From Nitrobacteraceae bacterium AZCC 1564 (lineage in GTDB: Bacteria; Pseudomonadota; Alphaproteobacteria; Rhizobiales; Xanthobacteraceae): 64,000 nt of DNA. The stretch is from contig JBAGRR010000001.1 of assembly GCA_036924835.1 (NCBI GenBank), positions 186,001-250,000 on the forward strand. Direction: 5' to 3'. Below are positions 29,148-38,197 of this stretch, one piece after another; the first letter of the stretch is position 1, and every line of letters begins with the position of its first letter. The notes below the pieces were generated by a model. That model did no database searches, was not told the DNA's origin, and saw only the letters and a list, made by a program, of their open reading frames with translations. The position numbers and the translations under genes were made by a program.

Positions 29148-30074
29148 TCAAGCCACGCGGTTCGCGCGCGCGGCTTCTTTCTGGGCGTCGAAATCCCGGC
29201 GGCGCCGCGCCAGCTCTTCCGGCGACATGCGGTCAACGTTGTTGTAGTCGAGCTTCCATGAAGCATCGCCGCTCCAGCGCAGCGGCGACTGCACCGTGGT
29301 CCGCGCGGCGGGTGCGCTTTCCAGCACCTTCAATGCCAGCTCAAATGTGAAAGCCTGCGACGCAATGTCGTGAGGCTTGCCCGCTGAATTGCCCAATGGA
29401 AAATCACTGAACAGGAAGCGCGGTGCGCCGGCGTGCTCGACGATGTCCTTGGCGCAGCCCATGACCACCGTCGAGATGCCATTCGCCTCCAGGTGCCGCG
29501 CGACCAGTGCGGTCGTCTGGTGGCACACCGGGCAGTTCGGCACGAGCACTGCGGCATCGACACCGTCAGCCTTGCAGCGGGCGAGGATCTCCGGCGCGTC
29601 CGTTTCGACGGTTACACGATGGCTGCGGTTGGTGGGGGCGCCAAAGAAGCGCGGTGCGATCGAACCGACGCGGCCTTCGCGGACGAGGCGGTGGAGTTGC
29701 GGCAACGGAAACCATGTACCCATGTCGGTCGCAGTCGTGTGCGCGCGGTCGTAGGCGATGTGGGAGATGCGCAGGTCATGCTGCTGCGCGGTGTCGCCGT
29801 CATAGACCTGGTAAAATTTGGCGCTGCCGTTGTAGGGCGCCCCTGGTCCCTGATCGCCCTTGGTAGGATCAAAGCGGGCGGCCGTGGTGATGATGGCGAC
29901 GCGGGATTGCGCGAGCGGCTTCTTGAGCGGCTGGAATGGGGCATCAATGTTATGCGCCCAGCGATAGGGGGTGTCGTAGCCGATGGCGAGGTAATAATTG
30001 CGCGTGCGCTGCATGTACGGGATCGGCACGTCGTAGTCCGCTACCTCGGTTTCCATTACTGCTCCGTCCGTCAT
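29148..30074 (-). CDS. GrdB/PrdB-like protein (selenoprotein B family) with a CPVC motif
   Basis: A 308-residue protein resembling the B subunit of glycine, betaine, sarcosine and D-proline reductases. Visible features are YMQRTRNYYLAIGYDTPYRWA, FPLPQLHRLVREGRVGSIAPRF, the redox motif VPNCPVCHQT with C181 and C184 and VVMGCAKDIVEHAG. The anaerobic enzymes carry selenocysteine in this region; here it is a plain Cys-x-x-Cys. No other reductase subunit is present, so amino-acid reduction is unlikely, and the reaction is unknown. GGGAGAG before ATG 30074 supports the start. Confidence 0.75.
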   Translation of the reverse strand: MTDGAVMETEVADYDVPIPYMQRTRNYYLAIGYDTPYRWAHNIDAPFQPLKKPLAQSRVAIITTAARFDPTKGDQGPGAPYNGSAKFYQVYDGDTAQQHDLRISHIAYDRAHTTATDMGTWFPLPQLHRLVREGRVGSIAPRFFGAPTNRSHRVTVETDAPEILARCKADGVDAAVLVPNCPVCHQTTALVARHLEANGISTVVMGCAKDIVEHAGAPRFLFSDFPLGNSAGKPHDIASQAFTFELALKVLESAPAARTTVQSPLRWSGDASWKLDYNNVDRMSPEELARRRRDFDAQKEAARANRVA

Positions 30075-30183
30075 CGCGTCTCTCCCGGGATTTATCGTTC
30101 CAGAGCTAACAGATGCCCTTCACCTCAGCTATATTCAATGGATAATGGCAGGGCTGATCTGCATCGGTGGAGGACGCGGGGTC

Positions 30184-30399
30184 ATGGCACCAAAGAAGCA
30201 AAGCGGGGGCGCGACGGGAGGCCGAAGCACGCCGGCCAAGGCTAAAGTTAAGTCTCCGAAACGGAAGCGAATGGCAGATCCCACGCGCGATGCGCCGTTC
30301 CGTATCGATGTCGCAAACGATGGCGATCTTGTCTTAATTCGCCACGATCTCTCTGAGGATGAAATCAAGGAGCAGGCGGATCGAGCGAAGACGAAGTGA
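30184..30399 (+). CDS. small basic hypothetical protein
   Basis: A 71-residue protein. The first 30 residues are Lys/Gly/Ala-rich (MAPKKQSGGATGGRSTPAK), and a short conserved-looking part follows: PFRIDVANDGDLVLIRHDLS and EDEIKEQADRAKTK. No family is recognised. GGAGG at 30169-30173 precedes ATG 30184; an earlier in-frame ATG at 30145 is less likely. Confidence 0.55.
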   Translation: MAPKKQSGGATGGRSTPAKAKVKSPKRKRMADPTRDAPFRIDVANDGDLVLIRHDLSEDEIKEQADRAKTK

Positions 30400-30476
30400 G
30401 GGGGCGCGGCAAAACGCGCATATCATTTCGATATTGTCCTATGTCGAAATAGGGTGTTCGCTCCGGAGAAGGCAGC

Positions 30477-30716
30477 TTGGCTATTCTTGACTTCATTGTC
30501 GACATGGTCGGCTACACGACGTCTCGTGTGCTGCTTCCGATTTTGACTTTTCAGAAAGTGCGGGTTGACGCTCTGGCGAGGGAGCAGCGTGGTTTCAATT
30601 GGCTTGGCCTTAAGCGGCTTTCTGATGGTACCTTGCTATGTGACGCAACGTCGGCAGGCTGGATCGGGACGTTTTTCTGGGCGTTTGTGCTTATCGCAAT
30701 CGTCGCGATGATCTGA
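30477..30716 (+). CDS. small hypothetical membrane protein
   Basis: A 79-residue protein starting at TTG 30477, with GGAGAAGG a few bases before it. The N-terminal half is amphipathic to hydrophobic (ILDFIVDMVGYTTSRVLLPI), the middle is polar, and the end is a clear membrane helix (WIGTFFWAFVLIAIVAMI). The family is unknown. Confidence 0.55.
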   Translation: MAILDFIVDMVGYTTSRVLLPILTFQKVRVDALAREQRGFNWLGLKRLSDGTLLCDATSAGWIGTFFWAFVLIAIVAMI

Positions 30717-30820
30717 ACCAGTCGCGCGCCTTCTTCCTCCTTCACGCTTGCCTCTCACCGCGTGCCTTCTCGAACACGACATAATTCGCAGCTAAATCCT
30801 GGCGTAGAGCAGGAGTGATC

Positions 30821-31882
30821 ATGTTGAACAAGGCATTGGTGGTGGGAGCGAGCGGGATTGTCGGCAGTGCGACTGGCGCGGTCCTCACCGAGAACAACTG
30901 GCAGGTCTGGGGGCTGGCCCGTAAGCCTGTCAAACAGGATGGCGTGACCCCGATTGCCGCCGATCTGCTTGATCCGGCTTCGCTTGAATCAGCCTTGAGC
31001 GGGCTCGCTCCCTCTCATGTCTTCATCTCAACGTGGCTGCGGCAGGCGACGGAGGCGGAGAACATTCGCGTCAATGCTGCAATGGTGCGTCATCTCCTCA
31101 ACGCGGTACGGGGCGGGAAATCCGTCCGCCACGTTGCGCTTGTAACTGGCCTCAAACATTACCTCGGGCCATTCGAGGCCTATGGCAAAGGCCTATTGCC
31201 GCAGACGCCATTCCGGGAAGAGCAGGGCCGTCTCGATATCGACAATTTCTACTACGCGCAGGAAGACGAGGTTTTTGCTGCCGCAAAGCGTGACGGCTTC
31301 ACCTGGAGCATCCATCGCCCGCATACCATTATCGGTGAAGCGGTCGGCAATGCCATGAACATGGGCACCACGCTTGCCGTCTATGCCTCCATCTGCAAGG
31401 CGACGGGCCGCCCATTCCTATTTCCGGGCTCGGAGACGCAGTGGAACAGCCTCACCGACATGACCGATGCAAAGCTACTTGCGCGCCATCTGCTCTGGGC
31501 CGCAACGACGCCTGCTGCCGCCAACCAGGATTTCAATGTCGTCAACGGCGACATCTTCCGCTGGAAATGGATGTGGAGCCGTATCGCGGGCTGGTTCGGC
31601 ATCGAGGCGGTGCCATTCGACGGTGAGGTTCGTCCACTCGAGCAGCAAATGGCCGAGGATGGCTCGGTGTGGCGTGACATCGCAGAGCGTCACAAACTCG
31701 CCGAACCGAAGATCGAGCGGTTGATCTCGCCGTGGCACACCGACGCCGACCTTGGCCGCCCCATCGAAGTGGTGACGGACATGTCAAAGAGCCGGAAACT
31801 GGGATTTACGATCTATCAGCCGACCGACGAGGCGTTCTTCTCGCTGTTCGAGCGACTGCGACGGGAGCGGCTCATTCCATAA
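30821..31882 (+). CDS. PRISE-type SDR family NAD(P)-dependent reductase
   Basis: A 353-residue extended short-chain dehydrogenase. The Rossmann motif GASGIVGSA lies near residue 8. The PRISE (progesterone 5-beta-reductase / iridoid synthase) pattern is visible in VTGLKHYLGPFEAYGKG, NFYYAQEDEV with the catalytic Tyr and SIHRPHTIIGEAVGNAMN. Bacterial members reduce enones or unknown substrates. ATG 30821 is chosen because CAGGAG at 30808-30813 is well placed. It may be co-transcribed with the acyl-CoA-ligase-like gene 142 bases downstream, but a separate conserved block precedes that gene. Confidence 0.88.
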   Translation: MLNKALVVGASGIVGSATGAVLTENNWQVWGLARKPVKQDGVTPIAADLLDPASLESALSGLAPSHVFISTWLRQATEAENIRVNAAMVRHLLNAVRGGKSVRHVALVTGLKHYLGPFEAYGKGLLPQTPFREEQGRLDIDNFYYAQEDEVFAAAKRDGFTWSIHRPHTIIGEAVGNAMNMGTTLAVYASICKATGRPFLFPGSETQWNSLTDMTDAKLLARHLLWAATTPAAANQDFNVVNGDIFRWKWMWSRIAGWFGIEAVPFDGEVRPLEQQMAEDGSVWRDIAERHKLAEPKIERLISPWHTDADLGRPIEVVTDMSKSRKLGFTIYQPTDEAFFSLFERLRRERLIP

Positions 31883-31935
31883 GTCACTGGTCCTCGGCAC
31901 CACATCACTTCGCTATTTTTACGACGTATTCCGGC

Positions 31936-31981
31936 TACAACTGTAATCGTCTCTTCCCGCGCTGAAACCGGCGCGTAGTTG
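31936..31981. promoter_or_regulatory. conserved upstream block of ligase gene 1
   Basis: A block (31936-31981) ending about 45 bases before the ATG is repeated with about 70-75 percent identity before the second ligase gene (33866-33911). Shared cores are CGTCTCT and TGAAACCG, then GTAGT. Promoter or 5-prime leader function is inferred from its retention after duplication. Confidence 0.5.
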
Positions 31982-32024
31982 GGCTCGCGTCTCATCTGGG
32001 CGTTCACATACCCAGGAAGAGACG

Positions 32025-33623
32025 ATGACAAAGACTCCGATTGAGAGCCTGCTGCACAACGTGCAGACAAGACCCCAAAGCACGGCGTTTATTTTTCACG
32101 AGGAAGCGTGGAGCTATGAACGGATCGCCTCTGAAGCTGCACGACTCGCGCGTGCGCTAGCTGCGCATGGGGTAAGGGCGGGTGACCGCGTCGCGCTGCA
32201 CATGTTCAACAGGCCTGAGATGATCATTGCCTATTATGCGTGTTTTCAGCTTGGCGCCATCGCCGCTCCACTGCGGACCGCGTTCACAACTGCCGAACTT
32301 GCCAGCCTGGTGCAGCGATTGACGCCAACCGTCTATCTCGGCGAACTTGATCTCTATTACAGCGTTGCGGCGATCGATGCTGCGATTTTACCGCGGGACA
32401 AACGCTTCGTTGTCGGTGCAGCAAGCGGTAGCGTAGATCCGCAGCCATGGGAGGCGCTTTTCGATGGGCAGAAATCTAGCGAGCTATCCATCGCACCTGA
32501 TATTCACCGGTCTGCGGTCGTCATCAACACATCTGGGACGACTGGTCAGCCCAAATTTGTCGCGCATTCGGCAGCAACGCTGGGAGAGACCGCGGAACTG
32601 ATCGCTCGTCATTGGGGCGTGTTGGCCAAAGACGTTATCGTTCTGCCACTCGCGCTGGCGCACATGGCGGGCCTCGCCACCTCCCTCGCTTATATTCATC
32701 TCGGCACTCCTTTCATCTTGGTGGAGAGCTTCGACCCCGACGTCGTCCTTGATGCCTTCGAACGTTATGGATGCACCGTCTATATTGGATTTCCGACACA
32801 CTATGCGCAGATGCTCGCCCGCCAGCGCGTCCTACCGCGAAATCTCTCGTCGCTACGGCTTTGCCTCACCGGCGGGGATGTGTGCCCCGTCGAACTCCAG
32901 GAACAGGTGTTTTGGACGTTTAACGCTCCACTCTACAATGTTTGGGCTGCATCGGAAGTTTTAGGATCCCTGACATATGGACTGAAGTCGGGACCGGTTT
33001 CGCGCGTTGTGAACGCTGCACAGATCCGGTTGGTCGATGAGATCGGCGCGGAGGTACCTTCCGGCGAGGTCGGAGAACTCCTGATCCGTGGGTCAAATGT
33101 TTTTTGCGGTTACTGGAACGACATGCCGTCAACAGAGCAAAGTCTCACGTCCGGTTGGTATCATACTGGTGATCTCATGAGGCGAGACTCCGCTGGTGAT
33201 CTTTGGTTCGTCTCCCGGAAAAAAGACATCATCATACGCGGAGGAACGAACATTTCGCCGATCGAGGTGGAGGAGGCGCTCGTCGCATCGCATTCCGCCG
33301 TCAAGGAAGCGGTCGTCGTAGGCGTGCCGGATGCCGTGCTTGGCCAACGTATTTTTGGCTTTGTTATATTGGCGGACAGCGCCGGGGAGACGGTTGTATC
33401 CGAGATCCTCGAGAACGTCGGCGTACGATTGGCGGCTTACAAGATTCCTGAAGATCTCAAGGTCATTGATAAGCTGCCTCTCACGGCGCTGGGTAAAATA
33501 GACCGAAAGAAGCTGTCACAAGCAGCTTCCGATCTTCTCGAGGCAGGCCAGCTTCAGATGAGAGATGCATCGTCGTCCTATTCAAAAGGCTGGCAGAACC
33601 GCGCTGTCGCTCAAAGTCGATGA
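32025..33623 (+). CDS. acyl-CoA synthetase-like (ANL superfamily), copy 1
   Basis: A 532-residue AMP-forming ligase that would activate a carboxylic acid with ATP and CoA. Motifs: the P-loop NTSGTTGQPKFVAHS, the region YNVWAASEVLGSLTYG, the ATP-binding GWYHTGDLMRRD and the hinge to the C-terminal domain GKIDRKKL with its catalytic Lys. The AMP-binding YGxTE core is altered to WAASE. CCAGGAAGAG supports the start. The substrate is unknown. A paralogue follows 336 bases later. Confidence 0.92.
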   Translation: MTKTPIESLLHNVQTRPQSTAFIFHEEAWSYERIASEAARLARALAAHGVRAGDRVALHMFNRPEMIIAYYACFQLGAIAAPLRTAFTTAELASLVQRLTPTVYLGELDLYYSVAAIDAAILPRDKRFVVGAASGSVDPQPWEALFDGQKSSELSIAPDIHRSAVVINTSGTTGQPKFVAHSAATLGETAELIARHWGVLAKDVIVLPLALAHMAGLATSLAYIHLGTPFILVESFDPDVVLDAFERYGCTVYIGFPTHYAQMLARQRVLPRNLSSLRLCLTGGDVCPVELQEQVFWTFNAPLYNVWAASEVLGSLTYGLKSGPVSRVVNAAQIRLVDEIGAEVPSGEVGELLIRGSNVFCGYWNDMPSTEQSLTSGWYHTGDLMRRDSAGDLWFVSRKKDIIIRGGTNISPIEVEEALVASHSAVKEAVVVGVPDAVLGQRIFGFVILADSAGETVVSEILENVGVRLAAYKIPEDLKVIDKLPLTALGKIDRKKLSQAASDLLEAGQLQMRDASSSYSKGWQNRAVAQSR

Positions 33624-33959
33624 GTATTTTCAGGTGGCCCAGACGCGATGACAGGACCGCAAGGAAATAGTGCCTAGCGAAAAAAGCTGCTCGTTGCGCG
33701 TGCCGAGGCACCTTCCAGTGTGCATGCACGAAGTTGCGGATGGTTACGGATCGAGAATCCGTAACCATAAACGAAAACGCTATGAAGCAAGGAAAGCCTC
33801 GTGCCGCCAGCCTCAACGGTATTCTCCGCGTGCGCGCCGTTTCTCCCGTTTATGTGCTGCTGCAATTACAATCGTAACCGTCTCTGTTCGCATTGAAACC
33901 GCGCTGTAGTGCCACCCGTCCAAAGTCGGGAAGTGGTTCATGCACACGGGGAAAAGACG
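33624..33959. other. intergenic region between the two ligase genes
   Basis: It contains a perfect 11-bp hairpin at 33741-33767 (TGGTTACGGAT and complement, loop CGAGA) without T-run, and the conserved upstream block at 33866-33911 that is also found before ligase gene 1. No coding frame is supported. The hairpin may end the first transcript. Confidence 0.5.
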
Positions 33960-35603
33960 ATGAAGCAGACTCCAGTGAAGGCCTTGATGCATCAGGTGCA
34001 TACTCGGCCTCAAGGTACCGCGTTCATTTTTCACGAAGACGTTTGGACTTATGAACGGCTTGCATCCGAAGCCGCGCGTCTGGCGCGCGCGTTGGCAGCG
34101 CGTGGTGTGAGAGCAGGAGATCGCATCGCCTTGCATATGATGAACAGGCCCGAGATGATCGTCGCCTATTACGCTTGCTTCCAGCTCAACGCGACCGCTG
34201 CACCATTGCGAACTGCATTCAAGCTCGCCGAGCTTGCGCCCTTGCTGCAGCGCCTGGGTCCGGCGCTCTATCTCGGCGAAATGAACCTCTACCACAACGT
34301 TGCATCGATCGATGACGCAATTCTTCCGCAGGATAGGCGTTTCGTTCTCGATGCGGCGCGCGACGGTGTGGATGTTCAGCCCTGGGAGCTTCTGTTCGAG
34401 GGGGCTGATAACGAACCATCGTTCACGCCATCCGAATTGCAACACCTCGCAGTCCTGATCAACACATCCGGGACCACCGGCCAGCCCAAATTCGTGATGC
34501 ATTCAGCGGATACATTGGGAGAGAGCATCGGGTTGTTGGCGGATTCTTTGAACGTATCGCATAAGGACGTGATTATCGCCCCGATGCCTTTGGCGCACAT
34601 AAGCGGTCTTCTGACCTTTCTCGCCTGGATCGATTACGGCGCCCCCTTCGTTCTGTTCGATAGCCTTGATACCGAAGCCGTGCTCGACGCCATAGAGCGC
34701 AATCGTTGTACGGTTTTTGGCAGCTTTCCCTTTCAGTACGCCGCGCTGCTCGAGCTCCAGCGTGCCGAGCCTCGAGACACCTCGTCACTGCGATATTGCC
34801 TCACTGGCGCCGACGTATGTCCCATCGAACTTCAGGAGCAAGTGACTTCGACATTCAAGGCTCCCCTTTACAACATATGGGGTGCAACGGAAGTTCTCGG
34901 ATCACTGACTTACGGGTTGAAACCGGGGCCGGTGGCGCGCATCGTAAAAGATGCGGAGATCCGACTGGTGGACGAGTCCGGCGCAGAAGTGCCACACGGC
35001 GAAGTCGGCGAACTGTTGGTTCGCGGGCCACATGTTTTCATGGGCTATTGGAACGATACGCAAGCGACAGAACAAGCCATGGAAGGCGGCTGGTATCATA
35101 CTGGCGATCTCATGCGGCGGGGCGAGGGTGATGAGATTTGGTTCGTGGCCCGGAAGAAAGATATCATCATTCGCGGCGGCACCAACATTTCACCGATCGA
35201 GGTGGAGGAGGCACTCGTCGCCTGTCATCCTGCAGTGAAGGAAGCTGTAGTCGTGGGCGTACCGGACCCCGTGCTCGGCGAACGTATTTTCGGCTTTGTC
35301 ACCCTCGCTGAGGCTGCTGGAGAAGGGGTTGTTTCCGAAACCCTCAAAAACGTCGCGGCGCGATTGGCTGCTTACAAGGTTCCTGAAGATCTCAAGGTTC
35401 TGGAGAAGCTGCCTCTCACGGCACTGGGCAAGATCGATCGCAAGAAATTGGGAGAAACAGCTTCCGATCTTTTCAAGACAGATCAGGCTCGGACGAGAGA
35501 CGCGCCATCCCGTTCAAAAGGTGCGGCACCGTCTCGCCGTCGCCCGAAGCCGGTAGGTGCTTCCAAGCAGCCAATCGTTATGGCTCCACAGGGCGGAGAG
35601 TAG
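33960..35603 (+). CDS. acyl-CoA synthetase-like (ANL superfamily), copy 2
   Basis: A 547-residue paralogue of the preceding ligase, alike along its length (for example LMHQVHTRPQGTAFIFHED against LLHNVQTRPQSTAFIFHEE). P-loop NTSGTTGQPKFVMHS, AMP-binding region YNIWGATEVLGSLTYG, GWYHTGDLMRRG and GKIDRKKL are all present. Here the AMP core reads WGATE, closer to the family than copy 1. The C-terminus carries an extra basic tail of about 25 residues (SKGAAPSRRRPKPVGASK). The start at 33960 is aligned with copy 1. The substrate is unknown. Confidence 0.92.
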   Translation: MKQTPVKALMHQVHTRPQGTAFIFHEDVWTYERLASEAARLARALAARGVRAGDRIALHMMNRPEMIVAYYACFQLNATAAPLRTAFKLAELAPLLQRLGPALYLGEMNLYHNVASIDDAILPQDRRFVLDAARDGVDVQPWELLFEGADNEPSFTPSELQHLAVLINTSGTTGQPKFVMHSADTLGESIGLLADSLNVSHKDVIIAPMPLAHISGLLTFLAWIDYGAPFVLFDSLDTEAVLDAIERNRCTVFGSFPFQYAALLELQRAEPRDTSSLRYCLTGADVCPIELQEQVTSTFKAPLYNIWGATEVLGSLTYGLKPGPVARIVKDAEIRLVDESGAEVPHGEVGELLVRGPHVFMGYWNDTQATEQAMEGGWYHTGDLMRRGEGDEIWFVARKKDIIIRGGTNISPIEVEEALVACHPAVKEAVVVGVPDPVLGERIFGFVTLAEAAGEGVVSETLKNVAARLAAYKVPEDLKVLEKLPLTALGKIDRKKLGETASDLFKTDQARTRDAPSRSKGAAPSRRRPKPVGASKQPIVMAPQGGE

Positions 35604-35626
35604 TGGCGCGGGCTTTGGCTTGCTTT

Positions 35627-35653
35627 AGAGCTGGAAGAATATCTTCCAGCTCT
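35627..35653. other. perfect 12-bp hairpin after ligase gene 2
   Basis: AGAGCTGGAAGA (35627-35638) pairs with TCTTCCAGCTCT (35642-35653) around a 3-base loop. There is no T-run, but its place 23 bases after the stop suggests a transcript end or stabiliser. A repeat element begins 4 bases later. Confidence 0.55.
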
Positions 35654-35656
35654 GAG

Positions 35657-35729
35657 CTAGTGCCCCGAATTCAAAGTTCGCCTCATCGTGCAGCGCGGGC
35701 CGTAGCGAACTTCTGAACCACCACACTAA
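35657..35729. repeat. inverted repeat element, GTTCGC family (copy 4)
   Basis: Left end CTAGTGCCCCGAATTC with AAAGTTCGCC, right end AGCGAACTTC with TGAACCACCACACTA. The left end is of the GTGTCCCG type and the right of the GTGTGGTGG type, so this copy combines both end types. Confidence 0.85.
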
Positions 35730-36102
35730 CGCGTCAATCGCGGCGTCTGATGCCTCCTCACGTGGCCTTCGGACGCGGCTGGTTCCCTACTGTCCCTCCA
35801 ATGAGGTGCTTGCGCACCTGACTTCCGGTAGGGATATCTCGCGGGGGCGAAGTCACAAACGCACGCATATTTTTCATTCCCGCCGGGATTATCGTTCGGC
35901 GTGATGCCCGCCTGTTCATGGGAAGGCTTACCTCACCATCGCGGAGGGGTTGCTATAGGGGAACGTGCCGCCGCGATCCGCGTCATAATCATGCACCAGG
36001 AGCATCGCTAAGCTTGTGTTGCCGCCACAACAACGGGCCATCTGTGCCAGAGTTGAGAGAGGCGGACTTCTAAACACTAACCCCTGAAGCGAGGAGAGAT
36101 AG
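35730..36102. other. intergenic region before the DUF2171 gene
   Basis: No coding frame with a good start is seen. GGAAC at 35960-35964 and CGTC at 35981-35984, 16 bases apart, resemble the EcfG general-stress promoter (GGAAC, 16-17, CGTT) with one mismatch. They lie about 120 bases before the DUF2171 gene. A small hairpin with AGGTGC arms is present near 35805. Confidence 0.35.
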
Positions 36103-36357
36103 ATGAGCGACAGCCGGATCAAGGAGCACATGGAAGTGATCGGAGCAGACGGCGTTCACGTCGGCACTGTCGATCGTGTCGAGAAAGACAGGATCAAGCT
36201 GACCAAGAGTGATAGCGGCGAGGGAAGTCACAAGGGCCATCATCACTATATCGATCTCGGCCTGGTTGCGGACGTCGAAGGACAACAAGTGCGTTTATCT
36301 GCGAATGCAGCCGTCGCGGTCACTTTCGAAGACGAAGCCTCAGGCAAGCCCGTCTAA
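36103..36357 (+). CDS. DUF2171 domain protein
   Basis: An 84-residue soluble protein. The DUF2171 pattern is visible: HMEVIGADGVHVGTVDRVE, KDRIKLTKSD, HHHYIDLGLVADVEGQQVRL. The fold resembles a PRC barrel. Function is unknown; members are often linked with stress genes. GAGGAGAG directly precedes the ATG. A possible EcfG-type promoter lies upstream. Confidence 0.88.
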   Translation: MSDSRIKEHMEVIGADGVHVGTVDRVEKDRIKLTKSDSGEGSHKGHHHYIDLGLVADVEGQQVRLSANAAVAVTFEDEASGKPV

Positions 36358-36589
36358 TAACCCACACGCTTGGAGCAAGATCCGGCCGCGCATCGAGGCG
36401 GCCGGATCTATCGAGCACCGTGTATTCGCACGCGGAATATACTCGCGGTTGATCGAGCCTAACGCGGATGATCCGGCAGTGACTCTGACCCAAGCTGACA
36501 AATGGGCGCGTTGAGCCACAGGGGCCAGCCGCTTACTATTGCGCAAATTTTGAAAGGAGAATTGTTGCTATCCTGCCAGGGAGGACGTC

Positions 36590-38173
36590 ATGCGCGCATT
36601 GCTACTCGCATTTACTCTCACTTCCGCCATAACGCTCGGCGCTCATCATCCCGTTGTCGCTCAAGACAATGCCGAGCAGAAATTAGGATCGGTTCATTTC
36701 GCGACCTCCTGCAATGACACCGCGCAACGGCGTTTCGATCGCGCCATGCGATACCAGCACTCGTTCTGGTACAGCGCATCGAGTGAGATCTACGGGGAAG
36801 TGCTCAAGGCGGATCCGGAATGCGCGATTGCCTATTGGGGAATTGCGCTGGCGCTGCTCAACAATCCGCATATCGCAGTGCCTGCGCCCAATCTTCCGCT
36901 TGGACTTGCGGCCATCGAGAAGGCGCAGACGCTCGGCGCCAAAACACAGCGAGAGCGCGACTATATTGATGCTCTCGCGGTGATGTACCGCGATTACGAC
37001 AAAATCCCGCATCAGGCTCGCGTTCAGGCATATCTGCAGAAGATGGCGGACTTAGCGGGGCGTTATCCGGATGATGACGAAGCCCAGATCTTTTATGCGA
37101 TTACGCTCAATGTCGCCGCACCAGCCGCCGACAAGACATATGCCAATCAACTGAAGGGCGCCGCGATCCTTGAGCCCATTTTCCAGCGTCAGCCTCAGCA
37201 TCCAGGCGCAGCGCACTATCTGATCCATTTGTACGATTATCCGGCGGTTGCAGCGAGGGGACTGCCAGCGGCGCTTCGCTACGCAAAGGTCGCGCCGAAT
37301 GCACCCCACGCGCAGCACATGCCCTCCCATATCTTCACGCGCGTCGGTTACTGGAAGGAGTCGATCGCTGCGAACACAGCTTCTGTAGAAGCGGCAAAAG
37401 CCAGTAACGAGGCTGGCGACCAGCTCCATGGTCAAGACTATATGGTCTATGCCTATCTGCAGCTCGGGCAGGACAAAGAAGCACGCGGCATTCTCGACGC
37501 AATGGAAGCCACGCAGTTTGGGCCCGATGCTTTTGCGGCCGCTTACGCCCGCGCAGCATCCCCAGCGCGCTATGCAATGGAGCGCGAGGACTGGAAAAGC
37601 GCCGCCAATCTCGTAGTCCAGTCGAGCAAGTTTCCGCACGTCATGGCGGTGACCTACTTTGCCCGTGCAATCGGCGCCGCGCGCTCCGGTGACCCCGGTG
37701 CAGCGGGCGTCGATGCAGACAAGCTTGCCGCGCTCCATGACAATTTGCAGGATGCGAAGAACGATTACTGGGCCAGTCAGGTCGACGTTCAGGAGCAGGC
37801 GGCCCGCGCTTGGATCCTCTATGCTCAAGGCAAATACGAAGACGCCTTAAAGGCCATGAGCTTAGCCGCCGAGGCCGAGGACAAAACCGAGAAGTCGCCC
37901 GTCACGCCGGGGCCTCTCATGCCAGCCCGCGAACTTTATGGTGTCATGCTGCTTGATCGTGGCATGGCGAACGAGGCGCTGGCGGCCTTCGAGGCCACGA
38001 TGTCCAAGGAGCCGAACCGCTACAATGCATATGTTGGCGCGGCTAAGGCTGCTCAGGCCATCGGCGACAACGCTAAAGCAAAGGCAGCGTACGAAAGATT
38101 GATATCAACAGCCGGAGCGACGTCTGAAAGGTCTACGCTCGCAGAGGCCAAGGCGTTCGTTGCGAAGAATTAG
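36590..38173 (+). CDS. secreted tetratricopeptide repeat protein
   Basis: A 527-residue protein with a signal peptide (MRALLLAFTLTSAITLG, cleavage near VVAQD) and many helical TPR-like repeats. Examples are AMRYQHSFWYSASSEIYGEV, GPLMPARELYGVMLLDRGMA and AYVGAAKAAQAIGDNAKAK. The first helix pair has the FDRAMRY form common in a family of secreted TPR proteins of unknown role. The middle contains conserved AAHYLIHLYDYP and HAQHMPSHIFTRVGYW, which could form a metal or ligand site. GGGAGGACG supports the start. The next gene follows after 24 bases. Confidence 0.88.
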   Translation: MRALLLAFTLTSAITLGAHHPVVAQDNAEQKLGSVHFATSCNDTAQRRFDRAMRYQHSFWYSASSEIYGEVLKADPECAIAYWGIALALLNNPHIAVPAPNLPLGLAAIEKAQTLGAKTQRERDYIDALAVMYRDYDKIPHQARVQAYLQKMADLAGRYPDDDEAQIFYAITLNVAAPAADKTYANQLKGAAILEPIFQRQPQHPGAAHYLIHLYDYPAVAARGLPAALRYAKVAPNAPHAQHMPSHIFTRVGYWKESIAANTASVEAAKASNEAGDQLHGQDYMVYAYLQLGQDKEARGILDAMEATQFGPDAFAAAYARAASPARYAMEREDWKSAANLVVQSSKFPHVMAVTYFARAIGAARSGDPGAAGVDADKLAALHDNLQDAKNDYWASQVDVQEQAARAWILYAQGKYEDALKAMSLAAEAEDKTEKSPVTPGPLMPARELYGVMLLDRGMANEALAAFEATMSKEPNRYNAYVGAAKAAQAIGDNAKAKAAYERLISTAGATSERSTLAEAKAFVAKN

Positions 38174-38197
38174 CCGCTTCTCCAAGGCGGTGCTGTC

